A stretch of 64,000 nt of DNA from Oxalobacteraceae bacterium (GTDB lineage Bacteria > Pseudomonadota > Gammaproteobacteria > Burkholderiales > Burkholderiaceae_D), in contig JAIXYM010000137.1 in the NCBI GenBank assembly GCA_027490255.1, positions 1 through 64,000 on the forward strand. The letters are read 5' to 3'. Positions 41,995 to 51,668 of this stretch are shown piece by piece. A program made the translations under genes and the position numbers. Every line of letters starts with the position of its first letter. Within the stretch, counting starts at the first letter, position 1. The notes beneath the pieces were generated by a model. It worked only from the letters and a program-made list of their open reading frames with translations, made no database searches and was not told the DNA's origin.

Positions 41995-42671
41995 TTACTG
42001 CCCCGTTTCTTGCTGTCTTCGGCCATCTTTTTTTGGGATTTTTGGGATGCCACCTCGTCCTTGTCGAGGTAGCGGAAAGTGTGAATCACACCTTCGAAGT
42101 TTTGTATCCCTTCGCGCAATTGTGTAATTGCGATTCTGTCGATGGTGACGATGCGCTGCAGATTGGCGATATCACTCGTGAAACCGGCCAGTGCATGGTA
42201 GTTACCCGTGAGTTTGATCTCGATGGGCAGCTCTGCATAAAAATCATGCAATCTGACCTGACCCGGTTTGAACAGCTCGAACTGCAGTCCGCGGCTGATA
42301 CCCGCCTGATTGATTTCAGACAGCAAAGCATCCATCTCGGACTTGCTAGGTAATTGCTGTTCCAGCTTTTCGACTTGCGACTGCACTTGCGCCTTTTGCT
42401 GACGCAAGATATCGAGATGTCCCGACTGCCGGACTTTTTCAGTAAAATCTTGCTTCTGACGGACCTCCTCAGCCTGCCCCGAGGCCAGCTCTTCCCATTG
42501 CGCCGTCCACACTAGCCATCCCCCTGCCATGATGACCATCAGCGAAACGCCAAGCGCGCAGAACAGCCGGGGAATGATGGGCCAGGTACCTGGATGCCGC
42601 CCTTGCAGGCCCTGAAACTGACTCGCGACAAGCTGCCAGTTGAGCGATGTACCACGCTGAATTGACATCAT
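41991..42671 (-). CDS. pilO: Type IV pilus inner-membrane platform protein PilO
   Basis: Bitopic inner-membrane protein that dimerises with PilN. N-terminal cytoplasmic part, one membrane helix (about 33-53), a coiled coil (SGHLDILRQQKAQVQSQVEKLEQQLPSK split over 82-109), then a ferredoxin-like periplasmic domain. 226 residues with a strongly charged C-terminal tail (KSQKKMAEDSKKRGSK). Coupled by 4-base overlaps to pilN and pilP. Confidence 0.95.
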   Translation of the reverse strand: MMSIQRGTSLNWQLVASQFQGLQGRHPGTWPIIPRLFCALGVSLMVIMAGGWLVWTAQWEELASGQAEEVRQKQDFTEKVRQSGHLDILRQQKAQVQSQVEKLEQQLPSKSEMDALLSEINQAGISRGLQFELFKPGQVRLHDFYAELPIEIKLTGNYHALAGFTSDIANLQRIVTIDRIAITQLREGIQNFEGVIHTFRYLDKDEVASQKSQKKMAEDSKKRGSK

Positions 42672-43234
42672 GGCGAGCTGGCTCCCTTTGCAGCAGCAAT
42701 GGTCACATTAAATTCGTAGACTTTTCTTGCTTCTTTACCCTGCCCCAGGCTGGCGGCCTTGATCTCGACGAGCTCGGCTTTTCCTAGCCAGGGCGTTGAC
42801 TGCGACAGATTACGAAGTAATTCGGAAACACGAGAATTTGATTGCGCCAGTCCCGTGAGGACGAGATGGTCTGTTTGTTTGATTGACTTGAGCGCGACAC
42901 CTGCGGGCACACGCGTGACCAGTTCATCCAGCAAATGCACTGGCCGGGCTCGATCGGATTGCAGACTTTCGACCGCATGTTGCCTGGCCTTGAGGGCATC
43001 GATATCCTGACGTAGTCCTTTGATTTCTCGCAATCGATCATCGAGAACCTTGTTTTCGGACAGAAGTAATGCATTGCGACTCTGCTGCGTTGACAGTTGC
43101 GCAGCATTTACTCCGCTCACAATCAAAACCACCATCAATCCACAGAGCGACGACAACACCAACAGACCATTAAACAGACGCTTTTGCTCCCGGCGCTGCG
43201 CTTCACGCCAGGGAAGAAGATTGAATTCGATCAT
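42668..43234 (-). CDS. pilN: Type IV pilus protein PilN
   Basis: Inner-membrane alignment protein; its N-terminal INLLPWRE-like peptide (here MIEFNLLPWREAQRREQ) binds PilM. One membrane helix (about 21-43), coiled coil, then a periplasmic ferredoxin-like domain with RVPAGVALKSI and SNSRVSELLRNL. The start is ATG 43234, 188 residues; the longer frame adds unconserved residues. Overlaps pilM and pilO by 4 bases each. Confidence 0.95.
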   Translation of the reverse strand: MIEFNLLPWREAQRREQKRLFNGLLVLSSLCGLMVVLIVSGVNAAQLSTQQSRNALLLSENKVLDDRLREIKGLRQDIDALKARQHAVESLQSDRARPVHLLDELVTRVPAGVALKSIKQTDHLVLTGLAQSNSRVSELLRNLSQSTPWLGKAELVEIKAASLGQGKEARKVYEFNVTIAAAKGASSP

Positions 43235-44229
43235 CTTGAAAAGCTCCGCAGTGCAAGCCCACAGGCGACCAGGCAAGCAGGTGCATCTTCGTTCAACTGC
43301 AAATCAAGGGATGGCAAATGCATATCTGTAAACGGGTTCGGTAGTGAAGTGGATATGCCCACCCGGCGCTCCACGAACGCAGCAAGATCACTGCCGAGGT
43401 TGTAGATACTGCCGGCGATGTATATGTGCGAAACGCTGGCGTGCTGTGTCGACGTCGAGAAAAGCTGCAAGGCACGTGTGAGTTCCTGGCAAATTGCTTC
43501 CCTGATCGACTCCATGGCAGCGCGCGATTTCTCTTGATCGGATCGAGGCAAAGACAGACCTATTTCACGTTCAAAAATCACCAAACCATTGAGCATGACG
43601 TAGCAATGACTCCCTTCGCTGCACAATTGCAGTAATACGACGGGCTGGTTCTGATGCTCTTGCCGTTTTAAGTCGAGCAGGTCCAACGACGCCGTCATGA
43701 CCTGGGATTCAACATCGATTACCAGCGGACGCAAGCCAGCCGCATCGGCCAGTGTGAGCCTTTCATCAATCCGCTCCTTGCGTGCAGCCACCAGCATCAC
43801 ATCTACATAACCCTCATGACTTGCCGAAGGACCCACTGTGACGAAATCAAGGCTGATTTCATCGAGAGAGAATGGTAAGGTCTGACTCGCCTCAGTCTCG
43901 ACTTGCATTTCCATTTCCTCGTCGTACATGCCGGCGGGCAGCATCAGCATTTTTTTGATGACAGTACCGGAAGGCAGTGCCATCGCCGCGGTTCTCAAGC
44001 GCGTGCCACTGCGCTTGAGTGCACGGCGCAGTGACTCTGTGAGAAGTTCCATCTGTGAAAAGCCGCCGTCACGCAAGGCGCCCGAAGGCACAGGCTCCTG
44101 CGCGTAATGTGCGACTCGGAAATGTTTGCCCTCACGAACGAGTTCCATGATGCGTATGCCAGCCGGACTGACATCGACGCCCAGTACCGGTGCTTGATGG
44201 CGGCGAAACCATGAACCCACAGAAAACAT
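43231..44229 (-). CDS. pilM: Type IV pilus actin-like ATPase PilM
   Basis: Cytoplasmic actin/FtsA-fold protein that recruits PilN. Phosphate-1 loop VLGVDVSPAGIRI near the N-terminus, VIDVESQVMTASLDL, and a C-terminal phosphate/adenosine region (SHIYIAGSIYNLGSDLAAFVERRVG). The start is ATG 44229 (MFSVGSWFRR), 332 residues. First gene of pilMNOPQ, divergent from mrcA across 232 bases. Confidence 0.95.
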   Translation of the reverse strand: MFSVGSWFRRHQAPVLGVDVSPAGIRIMELVREGKHFRVAHYAQEPVPSGALRDGGFSQMELLTESLRRALKRSGTRLRTAAMALPSGTVIKKMLMLPAGMYDEEMEMQVETEASQTLPFSLDEISLDFVTVGPSASHEGYVDVMLVAARKERIDERLTLADAAGLRPLVIDVESQVMTASLDLLDLKRQEHQNQPVVLLQLCSEGSHCYVMLNGLVIFEREIGLSLPRSDQEKSRAAMESIREAICQELTRALQLFSTSTQHASVSHIYIAGSIYNLGSDLAAFVERRVGISTSLPNPFTDMHLPSLDLQLNEDAPACLVACGLALRSFSR

Positions 44230-44370
44230 TCGAAACGCTCCGCACAATAGGTGTTGCCATTTTTTAAATTTGACGCGGATGCTAACAAGTGCCTTTTCAG
44301 AATGTAAAGCCGCTTAGGACTGACGTTGTCAAATGCCGACGCAAATCAGCACATCAGAGCCAATGAACAC

Positions 44371-44393
44371 AGCAAGCTTGCTATGAGCAAGCT
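44371..44393. repeat. Palindromic cluster upstream of mrcA
   Basis: AGCTTGCT (44375-44382) and AGCAAGCT (44386-44393) form a perfect inverted repeat with a 3-base loop, and another AGCAAGCT occupies 44371-44378. It lies just upstream of the candidate mrcA -10 element, where an operator would sit. No known binding protein is recognised. Confidence 0.5.
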
Positions 44394-44413
44394 CAACACT
44401 GCGGGGCAACCGT

Positions 44414-44419
44414 TATAAT
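44414..44419 (+). promoter_or_regulatory. Candidate -10 element (TATAAT) for mrcA
   Basis: A perfect TATAAT 42 bases before the mrcA start. A TCAACA at 15-base spacing (44393-44398) is the best -35 match and touches the right arm of the palindrome above. Confidence 0.5.
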
Positions 44420-44461
44420 CGGACGCTCCAAGGCTTTCATGCCTCTCTCATTTCTTCCCGA

Positions 44462-46816
44462 ATGAACTCATCCACTCCGAACGGTGATGCACCCAAGGGC
44501 GAGCGCCCCTCCATCCTGCCGGCACCCGTCAAGATGGCGCTGAGCCTATTGACCGCAGTCGGAGGCCTTGTACTGATCGTCGCGCTGCTGGCGGGCTTCA
44601 TCCTGATGATGGCTTACCCCACCTTGCCGGACATTGATGCGCTCGCGACCTATCAACCCAAAATGCCACTGCGTGTTTTTTCTGCAGATAACGTGCTGAT
44701 CGGAGAGTTCGGTGAGGAAAGACGCAGCCTGGTACGTTATAAAGATATTCCGCCGGTGATGAAGCAAGCCGTGCTGGCGATCGAGGATGATCGTTTTTAT
44801 GAGCACGGTGGTGTCGACTACTGGGGAATTTTGCGCGCGATGATTAACAACACTTTTGGTGGCAGCCGCCAGGGTGCCTCGACCATCACGCAGCAAGTGG
44901 CGCGCAACTTCTTTTTATCCAGCGAACAGACGATCAAGCGCAAACTCTATGAAGTGCTGCTTGCGTGGAAAATAGAAAAAACACTCACAAAAGATCAAAT
45001 TCTCGAGCTCTACATGAACCAGATTTATCTGGGACAACGCGCCTATGGCTTTGCCTCAGCGGCTCAGATTTATTTTGGTAAAAAGCTCAACGAAGTCACC
45101 GTTGCCGAGGCCGCGATGCTGGCTGGCCTTCCCAAGGCGCCCTCCGCCAACAATCCCGTCGTCAACCCAAAACGCGCCAAGGCGCGTCAGCAATACATCC
45201 TGCAACGCATGCACGATCTGGGCTATATCACCACCGCCCAATATGAACGCGCGCGTGATGAAGAACTCCGAATCAAGATGGACAGCACAGACTTCGGTAT
45301 TCATGCCGAATACGTTTCGGAAATGGCGCGACAGATGGTCTATGACCAATTCAGAGAAGATGCTTATACGCGCGGCTTCAATGTATTCACCACCATTACC
45401 AAAGCCGACCAGGATGCTGCCTATCTAGCGCTGCGTCGTGGTGTGCTTGAATATGAAAAACGTCAGCCCTATCGCGGACCGGAAGGCTATATGGATATTC
45501 CGGCCAACAAATCCGACGCAGAGGCAGCGATAGAGTCCGAACTCGCCGAGCACCCTGATAGTGATGGCATTATTGCTGCAGTTGTGTTGTCGGCCGGCCC
45601 CAAGAACGTGCGGGCATTGCTGGCGTCCGGCGAAGAAATCACGATTGCTAATACCGAACTCGGTGCTGCTGCTGCAGCCCTCACCGATAAAATGCCTGCC
45701 AACAAACGCATACGACGTGGTGCGATCATCCGTGTGATGCAGGAAGGTACGGGATGGTCCATCATTCAGCTGCCTGAGGTGGAGTCAGGTTTTGTCTCCA
45801 TCAGCTCTGAAGACGGCCGTATCAAGTCACTGGTCGGCGGCTTTGATTTCAGTCGTACAAAATTCAATCATGTGACACAAGCCTGGCGACAGCCTGGCTC
45901 GACCTTCAAGCCATTCATTTATTCAGCCTCACTTGAAAAAGGCCTGTCGCCTGGCACCATGATCAATGACGCACCCATCGTATTCGATGCCGGCAAAACC
46001 GGGTCCCAAGCATGGGAGCCTAAAAATTCTGACGGCAAATATGACGGCCCACTGTCCATGCGCAAAGGCCTGACGCGGTCCAAAAATATGGTGTCGATCC
46101 GAATTCTCGATCGCATCGGCGTCAATTACGCACAGGAATACGTGGCACGCTTCGGGTTTGACCTCGAAAAAAATCCTCCCTATCTGACAATGGCTCTGGG
46201 TGCCGGAGCAGTCACGCCGCTACAGATGGCTGGCGCTTATGCAGTGTTTGCCAATGGCGGATACAAAATCAATCCTTATTTGATTTCGAAGATTACCGAC
46301 AACAGTGGTCGCACGCTGTTTCAGGTTACGCCTGAGCGTGCTGGCGATGAAAATCTGCGCGTCATCGATGCACGTAATGCGTATCTGATCGACAGCATGC
46401 TCAAAGATGTGGTTAAACATGGCACTGCCATGCGGGCATTGGCACTGAAGCGTCCTGACATCGCCGGCAAGACAGGCACCACCAATGATTCTATCGACGC
46501 CTGGTTTGCGGGCTATCACCCGAAACTAGTCGGTGTGGCTTGGATTGGTTTCGACAAACCCAGAAATCTCGGCAGTCGTGAAACAGGCGGTGGCCTGGCT
46601 CTACCCATCTGGATCAGCTATATGCAAAAGGCGCTACAAGGATTATCCGTACAGGAGCGCGCCATGCCAACCGGCGTGACCACCTATGCGGGCGACTACG
46701 TGTATACCGAATATGCGGATGGCAGCGGGGTAGGCTCGGTCGGACTGACACCGTCTGGGGAAGCCAATGGGCCAGGTGATAAAAAAGAGGATGAGCCCCA
46801 GAGCGAAATTTTCTAG
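44462..46816 (+). CDS. mrcA: Penicillin-binding protein 1A (bifunctional)
   Basis: Class A PBP that polymerises and cross-links peptidoglycan. Cytoplasmic tail, one membrane anchor (about 25-50), glycosyltransferase 51 domain with catalytic E108 (AIEDDRFYEHGG) and TQQVARNFFLS, an inserted OB-like domain, and the transpeptidase with S480-T-F-K483, SKN and KTGTTNDS motifs. 784 residues. Divergent from pilMNOPQ, the classic ponA-pilM arrangement. Confidence 0.96.
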   Translation: MNSSTPNGDAPKGERPSILPAPVKMALSLLTAVGGLVLIVALLAGFILMMAYPTLPDIDALATYQPKMPLRVFSADNVLIGEFGEERRSLVRYKDIPPVMKQAVLAIEDDRFYEHGGVDYWGILRAMINNTFGGSRQGASTITQQVARNFFLSSEQTIKRKLYEVLLAWKIEKTLTKDQILELYMNQIYLGQRAYGFASAAQIYFGKKLNEVTVAEAAMLAGLPKAPSANNPVVNPKRAKARQQYILQRMHDLGYITTAQYERARDEELRIKMDSTDFGIHAEYVSEMARQMVYDQFREDAYTRGFNVFTTITKADQDAAYLALRRGVLEYEKRQPYRGPEGYMDIPANKSDAEAAIESELAEHPDSDGIIAAVVLSAGPKNVRALLASGEEITIANTELGAAAAALTDKMPANKRIRRGAIIRVMQEGTGWSIIQLPEVESGFVSISSEDGRIKSLVGGFDFSRTKFNHVTQAWRQPGSTFKPFIYSASLEKGLSPGTMINDAPIVFDAGKTGSQAWEPKNSDGKYDGPLSMRKGLTRSKNMVSIRILDRIGVNYAQEYVARFGFDLEKNPPYLTMALGAGAVTPLQMAGAYAVFANGGYKINPYLISKITDNSGRTLFQVTPERAGDENLRVIDARNAYLIDSMLKDVVKHGTAMRALALKRPDIAGKTGTTNDSIDAWFAGYHPKLVGVAWIGFDKPRNLGSRETGGGLALPIWISYMQKALQGLSVQERAMPTGVTTYAGDYVYTEYADGSGVGSVGLTPSGEANGPGDKKEDEPQSEIF

Positions 46817-46872
46817 GTGGGCTGAACAAGTTAAGGTTTATTGCAAGCCCGCCCAGCTAAGCAGTGGACTGA

Positions 46873-47223
46873 TCAAGCGCTTCCCGGATCCTGCTTCAGA
46901 TGGAGTATCGCGCCGGCCTGCGCGCTGGCCAGCCGGGACAGTGCGGCAAATAGCTCTGATCCATCCCGGGTGTCTTTCCAGAGCTGATCATCTGCCATGC
47001 GGTAATGAAATCCGCCGGCTCGAGCGGCGACCCAGATTTCCTTCATGGCCGCTTGCGTGTTAACGATGATTTTCGAGCCCTGATCAATGAATTCGATTTC
47101 CAGCACATTACCGCTGCGACTGCATTCCAGATCGACGTCCGCAGCGTCACCGGCACGCTCCATACCGATTTCGATTGCATCCAGCGTGGCCTCTGCAGCG
47201 GCCAGGAACTCAGATTCGCTCAT
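46873..47223 (-). CDS. cyaY: Iron-sulfur assembly protein CyaY (frataxin)
   Basis: Frataxin homologue that binds iron and regulates IscS. Acidic first helix (MSESEFLAAAEATLDAIE), then the beta sheet (VLEIEFIDQGSKIIVNTQAAMKEIWVAAR) and HYRMADDQLWKDTRDGSEL. 116 residues, slightly longer than E. coli. Convergent with mrcA and divergent from lptM, as in other proteobacteria where cyaY and the small lipoprotein-lysA pair adjoin. Confidence 0.95.
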   Translation of the reverse strand: MSESEFLAAAEATLDAIEIGMERAGDAADVDLECSRSGNVLEIEFIDQGSKIIVNTQAAMKEIWVAARAGGFHYRMADDQLWKDTRDGSELFAALSRLASAQAGAILHLKQDPGSA

Positions 47224-47297
47224 GCTAAACTCCGGTAGATTTTTTTAACAGGCCGCAGCATTGAGTAAAGGCGGCCTTCAAGTTAGTTTTGAACATC

Positions 47298-47462
47298 ATG
47301 CTCAGATTCGGCATCATTTTAGCGGCGATCGCATTATCCGGCTTGAGCGCCTGCGGGCAGACCGGCCCGCTCTACCTGCCCGATCGTCCCGCGCCCACCA
47401 CCAAAACCGACGCCGAGTTCGATGCTCAGCCTGCCAAACCCGACCCTACTCGTAAGCCCTGA
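47298..47462 (+). CDS. lptM: LPS assembly lipoprotein LptM (YifL-like)
   Basis: 54-residue lipoprotein. Hydrophobic signal (residues 4-16), lipobox LSAC with lipidation site C19, directly followed by GQTGPLYLP, the hallmark of LptM/YifL, which in E. coli helps LptD oxidation in the LPS translocon. The rest is a proline-rich, charged, disordered tail. Its stop is 5 bases before the lysA start, so the two are co-transcribed. Confidence 0.9.
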   Translation: MLRFGIILAAIALSGLSACGQTGPLYLPDRPAPTTKTDAEFDAQPAKPDPTRKP

Positions 47463-47467
47463 ACATA

Positions 47468-48757
47468 GTGAATACGCCGCATTTCCATTACCGTGATGGT
47501 GAACTTTTTGCCGAAGGTGTCGCGCTGAGCACCATAGCGAAAGCCTTTGGCACACCCAGTTATGTCTATTCACGCGCCAGCCTGACTGAAAATTTCCTCG
47601 CCTATGACCAAGCGTGCCGTGCGCATGGCCGTGGCGAAGGATCGGCACTCATCTGCTATGCGGTCAAATCCAATGCCAACATTGCGGTTCTTAATCTGCT
47701 CTCAAAATTGGGGTCGGGTTTTGACATCGTCTCTGGGGGCGAACTACAACGCGTGATCGCGGCTGGCGGCAATCCGCACAAGGTCATTTTTTCCGGCGTG
47801 GGTAAGACACGCGATGAAATGCAACTGGCGCTCTCGCATGACATCCTTTGCTTCAATGTTGAATCAATTCCGGAGCTGCATCGTCTGAATGAAGTCGCAT
47901 TAAGCATGGGAAAACGCGCCCGCGTATCGCTGCGCGTGAACCCGGATGTCGATGCGAAGACCCATCCGTATATCTCCACCGGCCTTAAAGACAACAAGTT
48001 CGGTATCGCTTTTGAAGATGCGCTGCCCACCTACCGCGTTGCGGCCAGCCTGCCCAATCTTGAAGTTACGGGCATTGACTGCCATATCGGTTCTCAGCTG
48101 CTTGATGACGCACCGCTGCTGGAAGCGCTTGACAAGATCATTGAGCTCGTCGACCAGCTCGCCTCAGAAGGCATCGCGCTGCATCATCTGGATATCGGTG
48201 GTGGTATCGGTATCTGCTACGACCAGGAAAAACCGGTGGCTGTCGGAGATTATCTGGCACGACTATTTGCGCGCATTGATCGCTGGCGCGCCGAAAAATA
48301 CGATAACAAGCCGTTGACCATCATGTTTGAGCCGGGCAGATCTATCGTTGGTAACGCGGGTGTGCTGCTGACCGAAGTACACTACTTGAAGCATGGCAGC
48401 TCCAAGAATTTCGCTGTCGTCGATGCTGCAATGAATGACCTGATGCGCCCAGCAATGTACGAAGCCTGGCATGGCGTTCAGGTTGTCAGACCGCAGTCCC
48501 ATGACTCGCACATTTATGATGTGGTCGGCCCTGTATGTGAATCCGGTGACTGGCTCGCTCGCGAGCGAGCATTGGCAATCGCACCGGGCGATCTGCTGGC
48601 TATCATGTCAGCCGGCGCCTATGGCATGACGATGGCGTCCAACTACAACACGCGCGGTCGTGCTGCCGAAATACTCGTAGATGGCGATCAGTTCAGTCTG
48701 ATCCGTCGGCGGGAAACAGCTGCTGAGCTATTTGCACTTGAATCCATTCCGACGTAA
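47468..48757 (+). CDS. lysA: Diaminopimelate decarboxylase LysA
   Basis: PLP enzyme for the last step of lysine synthesis. PLP lysine K67 in CYAVKSNANI, the HIGSQ and GGGIGICY loops, the EPGRSIVGNAG motif, and the active-site CESGDWLARER cysteine region. The start is GTG (47468-47470), 5 bases after lptM; 429 residues. Ends convergently 6 bases from msrQ. Confidence 0.97.
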   Translation: MNTPHFHYRDGELFAEGVALSTIAKAFGTPSYVYSRASLTENFLAYDQACRAHGRGEGSALICYAVKSNANIAVLNLLSKLGSGFDIVSGGELQRVIAAGGNPHKVIFSGVGKTRDEMQLALSHDILCFNVESIPELHRLNEVALSMGKRARVSLRVNPDVDAKTHPYISTGLKDNKFGIAFEDALPTYRVAASLPNLEVTGIDCHIGSQLLDDAPLLEALDKIIELVDQLASEGIALHHLDIGGGIGICYDQEKPVAVGDYLARLFARIDRWRAEKYDNKPLTIMFEPGRSIVGNAGVLLTEVHYLKHGSSKNFAVVDAAMNDLMRPAMYEAWHGVQVVRPQSHDSHIYDVVGPVCESGDWLARERALAIAPGDLLAIMSAGAYGMTMASNYNTRGRAAEILVDGDQFSLIRRRETAAELFALESIPT

Positions 48758-48763
48758 TCGGGT

Positions 48764-49375
48764 TCATCGTCGTCGCAGAAAATCCTGCCGTAACCAGATC
48801 AATCGCAGCGCCAACAACACAGCGACCACCGCGCCCATTACCAGCGGTTCAGCAAAGTTATGCTTGCCTGCTCGCATCCACCAAAAATGTAGCAGGGCTA
48901 ATATCGCAATCAGATAAATCAGGCGATGCAACACGGACCATCGCCTGCCTAGTTTCCCGAGCATGAAGTCATTACTGGTCAATGCCAGTGGCACCAATAA
49001 CACGAAGGCTGAGAAACCCATCGCAATAAAGGGCCGCTTCAGAATATCGCTCACCATCTCGGCAAGATCAAAAAAATGATCGAACCAGATGAAGGTCAGA
49101 AAATGCAGGCTGGCATAAAAGAAGGTGAACAAGCCCAGCATGCGACGAAAGCGCATCAGCGCGTTCAGACCGGTGAGACGACGCAGCGGTGTTACGGCGA
49201 GTGTCAGGCAAAGAAAATACAGCGTCCAGTCGCCGGTAGCGCGAGTAATAAATTCAATCGGGTTGGCAGTGAGCCGGTCCTGCAAACCCAAAGCGATCAA
49301 ACTTAGCAAAGGCAGCAGAGAGAGCGCAAACATCATCCACTTTGTCCAGAGCAGTTGTCGGGGACCAAAGCGCAT
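48764..49375 (-). CDS. msrQ: Haem-containing membrane subunit MsrQ
   Basis: Inner-membrane haem protein (ferric reductase-like family, formerly YedZ) that supplies electrons to MsrP for repair of periplasmic methionine sulfoxide. 203 residues, about six membrane spans, with haem-ligand candidates in FTFFYASLHFLTFIWFDHFF and WSVLHRLIYLIAILALLHFWW. Eight bases after msrP. Confidence 0.93.
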   Translation of the reverse strand: MRFGPRQLLWTKWMMFALSLLPLLSLIALGLQDRLTANPIEFITRATGDWTLYFLCLTLAVTPLRRLTGLNALMRFRRMLGLFTFFYASLHFLTFIWFDHFFDLAEMVSDILKRPFIAMGFSAFVLLVPLALTSNDFMLGKLGRRWSVLHRLIYLIAILALLHFWWMRAGKHNFAEPLVMGAVVAVLLALRLIWLRQDFLRRR

Positions 49376-49383
49376 GGTGATGG

Positions 49384-50349
49384 TCAGTAGAATTTTTTGA
49401 GATCCATACCTGAATACAGCGATGCGACTTCCGGGTAGCCATTGAACATCAGGGTCTTGCGCTTACGCGTAAGGTAACCATCTTCACCAATACGACGCTC
49501 TGTGGCCTGCGACCATCGAGGATGACTGACTTCCGGATTCACGTTGGAGTAGAAACCGTACTCGTCAGGTGCGACGCTGTTCCATGCCGTTTTAGGCTGG
49601 GTTTCAGTGAAACGGATGCGCACAATCGATTTCGCCGACTTGAATCCGTATTTCCAAGGCACGATGATGCGAACCGGTGCACCGTTCTGATTCGGCAGCA
49701 CTTGCCCATACATACCCAGACTGAGCAGCGTCAGTGGATGCATGGCCTCATCCAGACGAAGGCCTTCGACATAAGGCCAAGACAGGACGCGACTGCCCAA
49801 GCCCGGCATTTGGGCCGGATCGGCGAGCGTGGTGAATTCGACGAATTTTGCATTACCCGTGGGTTCGACTTTACGAATCAACTCGGCCAGCGAATAACCA
49901 GCCCAGGGAATTACCATCGACCAACCTTCGACACAACGCAGACGGTACAGACGTTCCTCAATGGGCGCGAGCTTGAGCAGACTGTCGATATCAAGCGTTA
50001 GAGGCTTTTTGACTTCACCATCAATGCGCACGGTCCAGGGTTTTGTTTTCAGCGTTCCGGCACGCACCATGGGATCGCCCTTGTCGAGCCCGAATTCATA
50101 GAAGTTGTTGTAGCTAGTCGCATCTGCAATGGCAGTTGCTTTGTCCGCTGCGGTATAGGCTGGATTGATGCGCGCTGGTAGACGTGCACGCGATACGGCA
50201 TCATTGGCCATCGCGGCGTCGACCAACGCGCCGGCTGACAAGCCGCCGGCAGCAAGTTGCGTCAGAAAATGGCGGCGTGATTGAAATTGCTCTCGTGGCG
50301 TGATTTCGGAGGACAGCGGGTCAGTAGAACGAGGAAGTTTGATCAGCAT
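49384..50349 (-). CDS. msrP: Periplasmic methionine sulfoxide reductase MsrP
   Basis: Molybdenum-cofactor enzyme (formerly YedY) reducing protein methionine sulfoxide. Twin-arginine signal S24-R-R-H-F-L, so it is a substrate of the Tat system encoded at the left of the window. Sulfite-oxidase fold with Mo-ligand cysteine C139 in [15 protein letters not shown]. The start is ATG 50349 ([10 protein letters not shown]), 321 residues; the longer frame is unlikely. Forms msrPQ with the next gene. Confidence 0.95.
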   Translation of the reverse strand: MLIKLPRSTDPLSSEITPREQFQSRRHFLTQLAAGGLSAGALVDAAMANDAVSRARLPARINPAYTAADKATAIADATSYNNFYEFGLDKGDPMVRAGTLKTKPWTVRIDGEVKKPLTLDIDSLLKLAPIEERLYRLRCVEGWSMVIPWAGYSLAELIRKVEPTGNAKFVEFTTLADPAQMPGLGSRVLSWPYVEGLRLDEAMHPLTLLSLGMYGQVLPNQNGAPVRIIVPWKYGFKSAKSIVRIRFTETQPKTAWNSVAPDEYGFYSNVNPEVSHPRWSQATERRIGEDGYLTRKRKTLMFNGYPEVASLYSGMDLKKFY

Positions 50350-50424
50350 GCTGGCTCCGTGATGCTGTGCGGGTGAGACATGAACGAGCATAGGCTGCCC
50401 GAAGACAGCCTATGCTCGGGCTGT

Positions 50425-51579
50425 TTATAACTCGCCGTAGGAATGCAACCCGGACAGGAACATATTCACGCCCAGAAAAGCAAAGCTGGTAATGAGCAGC
50501 CCACCGATCGCCCACCATGCAGCCACTTGTCCACGCAAGCCCTTCATCAAGCGCATATGCAGCCATGCGGCGTAATTGAGCCAGACGATCAGCGCCCAGG
50601 TTTCCTTCGGATCCCATGACCAGTAACCACCCCAGGCTTCGGCTGCCCAGAGCGCACCGAGAATCGTTGCAATCGTGAAGAAAGCAAAACCAACGGCAAT
50701 CGCCTTGTACATGATGTCATCGAGTACCTCGAGCGGAGGCAAACGATCCGCCAGTATGGACTTGGATTTGAGCAGATAAGCTACACCCACCATGGCGGCC
50801 AGCGCAAACGTGCCGTAGCCGATGAAGTTGGCGGGCACGTGAATCTTCATCCACCAGCTTTGTAGCGCGGGTACCAACGGCTGGATTTCATGCGCATCTC
50901 GGCTGGTCATATACCAGAGAAGAAACCCAACAGCCGCCGAGATCACCAGCAGGATGAAGGCACTTACCTGGCGAGTCTCGTATTTTTCTTCGTAGAAGAC
51001 GTTAAACAATGCGGTAATTAGACAAAACAATACGAACACTTCGTAGAGATTCGATACCGGAATATGACCAATATCCGCGCCCAGCAGATACGACTCATAC
51101 CAGCGCACCATCAGGCCAATGAAGCCCATCAATATCGCTGCCCAGCACAAGCGACTTCCGACAGCGCCACCAAAATCTGAGCGCGAGAGCAAACCACCCC
51201 AGTGGAACACGGTAGATAAGCCAAACAGGAAGCTCATCCACAAAATGGCGGACTGGCTGGACAAGAGGTATTTGAGGAAGAACCGCGACTGCGCCATCTC
51301 CAGATTGCCGGCGTACATGGAAATGGCCCACAGGGACAAACCGAAAATCAGCAGCATCAACACGCGCGAAGATTTCCAGTACCAGCCCAATCCGACGAAT
51401 ACGGGGACCGCCGCCAGCAAGATGACTTTTTCATAGATATCCATGAAATCGCCGTAGCGGTTGAACGCAAACAGCGCACCGGAAGCAAGTATTAGCGCAA
51501 AAATCCAGTCGAACACACTGGCACTTTTGAATATGCCGGGATTTTCGGTATAGGTTTGGTTTTCAGTGAGTTCCATCAT
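50425..51579 (-). CDS. ccsA: System II cytochrome c maturation protein CcsA (ResC)
   Basis: Haem-handling membrane subunit of the CcsBA cytochrome c synthase. About eight membrane spans and the WWD haem-binding loop (WGGYWSWDPKETWALIVW, about 305-322), with conserved histidines in external loops. 384 residues from ATG 51579, or 383 from ATG 51576 whose spacing to GGAGA is better. Follows resB after 89 bases. Presence of ResB/CcsA implies system II for c-type cytochromes. Confidence 0.93.
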   Translation of the reverse strand: MMELTENQTYTENPGIFKSASVFDWIFALILASGALFAFNRYGDFMDIYEKVILLAAVPVFVGLGWYWKSSRVLMLLIFGLSLWAISMYAGNLEMAQSRFFLKYLLSSQSAILWMSFLFGLSTVFHWGGLLSRSDFGGAVGSRLCWAAILMGFIGLMVRWYESYLLGADIGHIPVSNLYEVFVLFCLITALFNVFYEEKYETRQVSAFILLVISAAVGFLLWYMTSRDAHEIQPLVPALQSWWMKIHVPANFIGYGTFALAAMVGVAYLLKSKSILADRLPPLEVLDDIMYKAIAVGFAFFTIATILGALWAAEAWGGYWSWDPKETWALIVWLNYAAWLHMRLMKGLRGQVAAWWAIGGLLITSFAFLGVNMFLSGLHSYGEL

Positions 51580-51668
51580 TTTTCTCCGAGTACTGCAGCG
51601 AGTCAGGCAAGTATAGTTCAGCCCTGATGGGCTTGCCCACTCTGATTTGGGCGAGATTTATTACCGGC

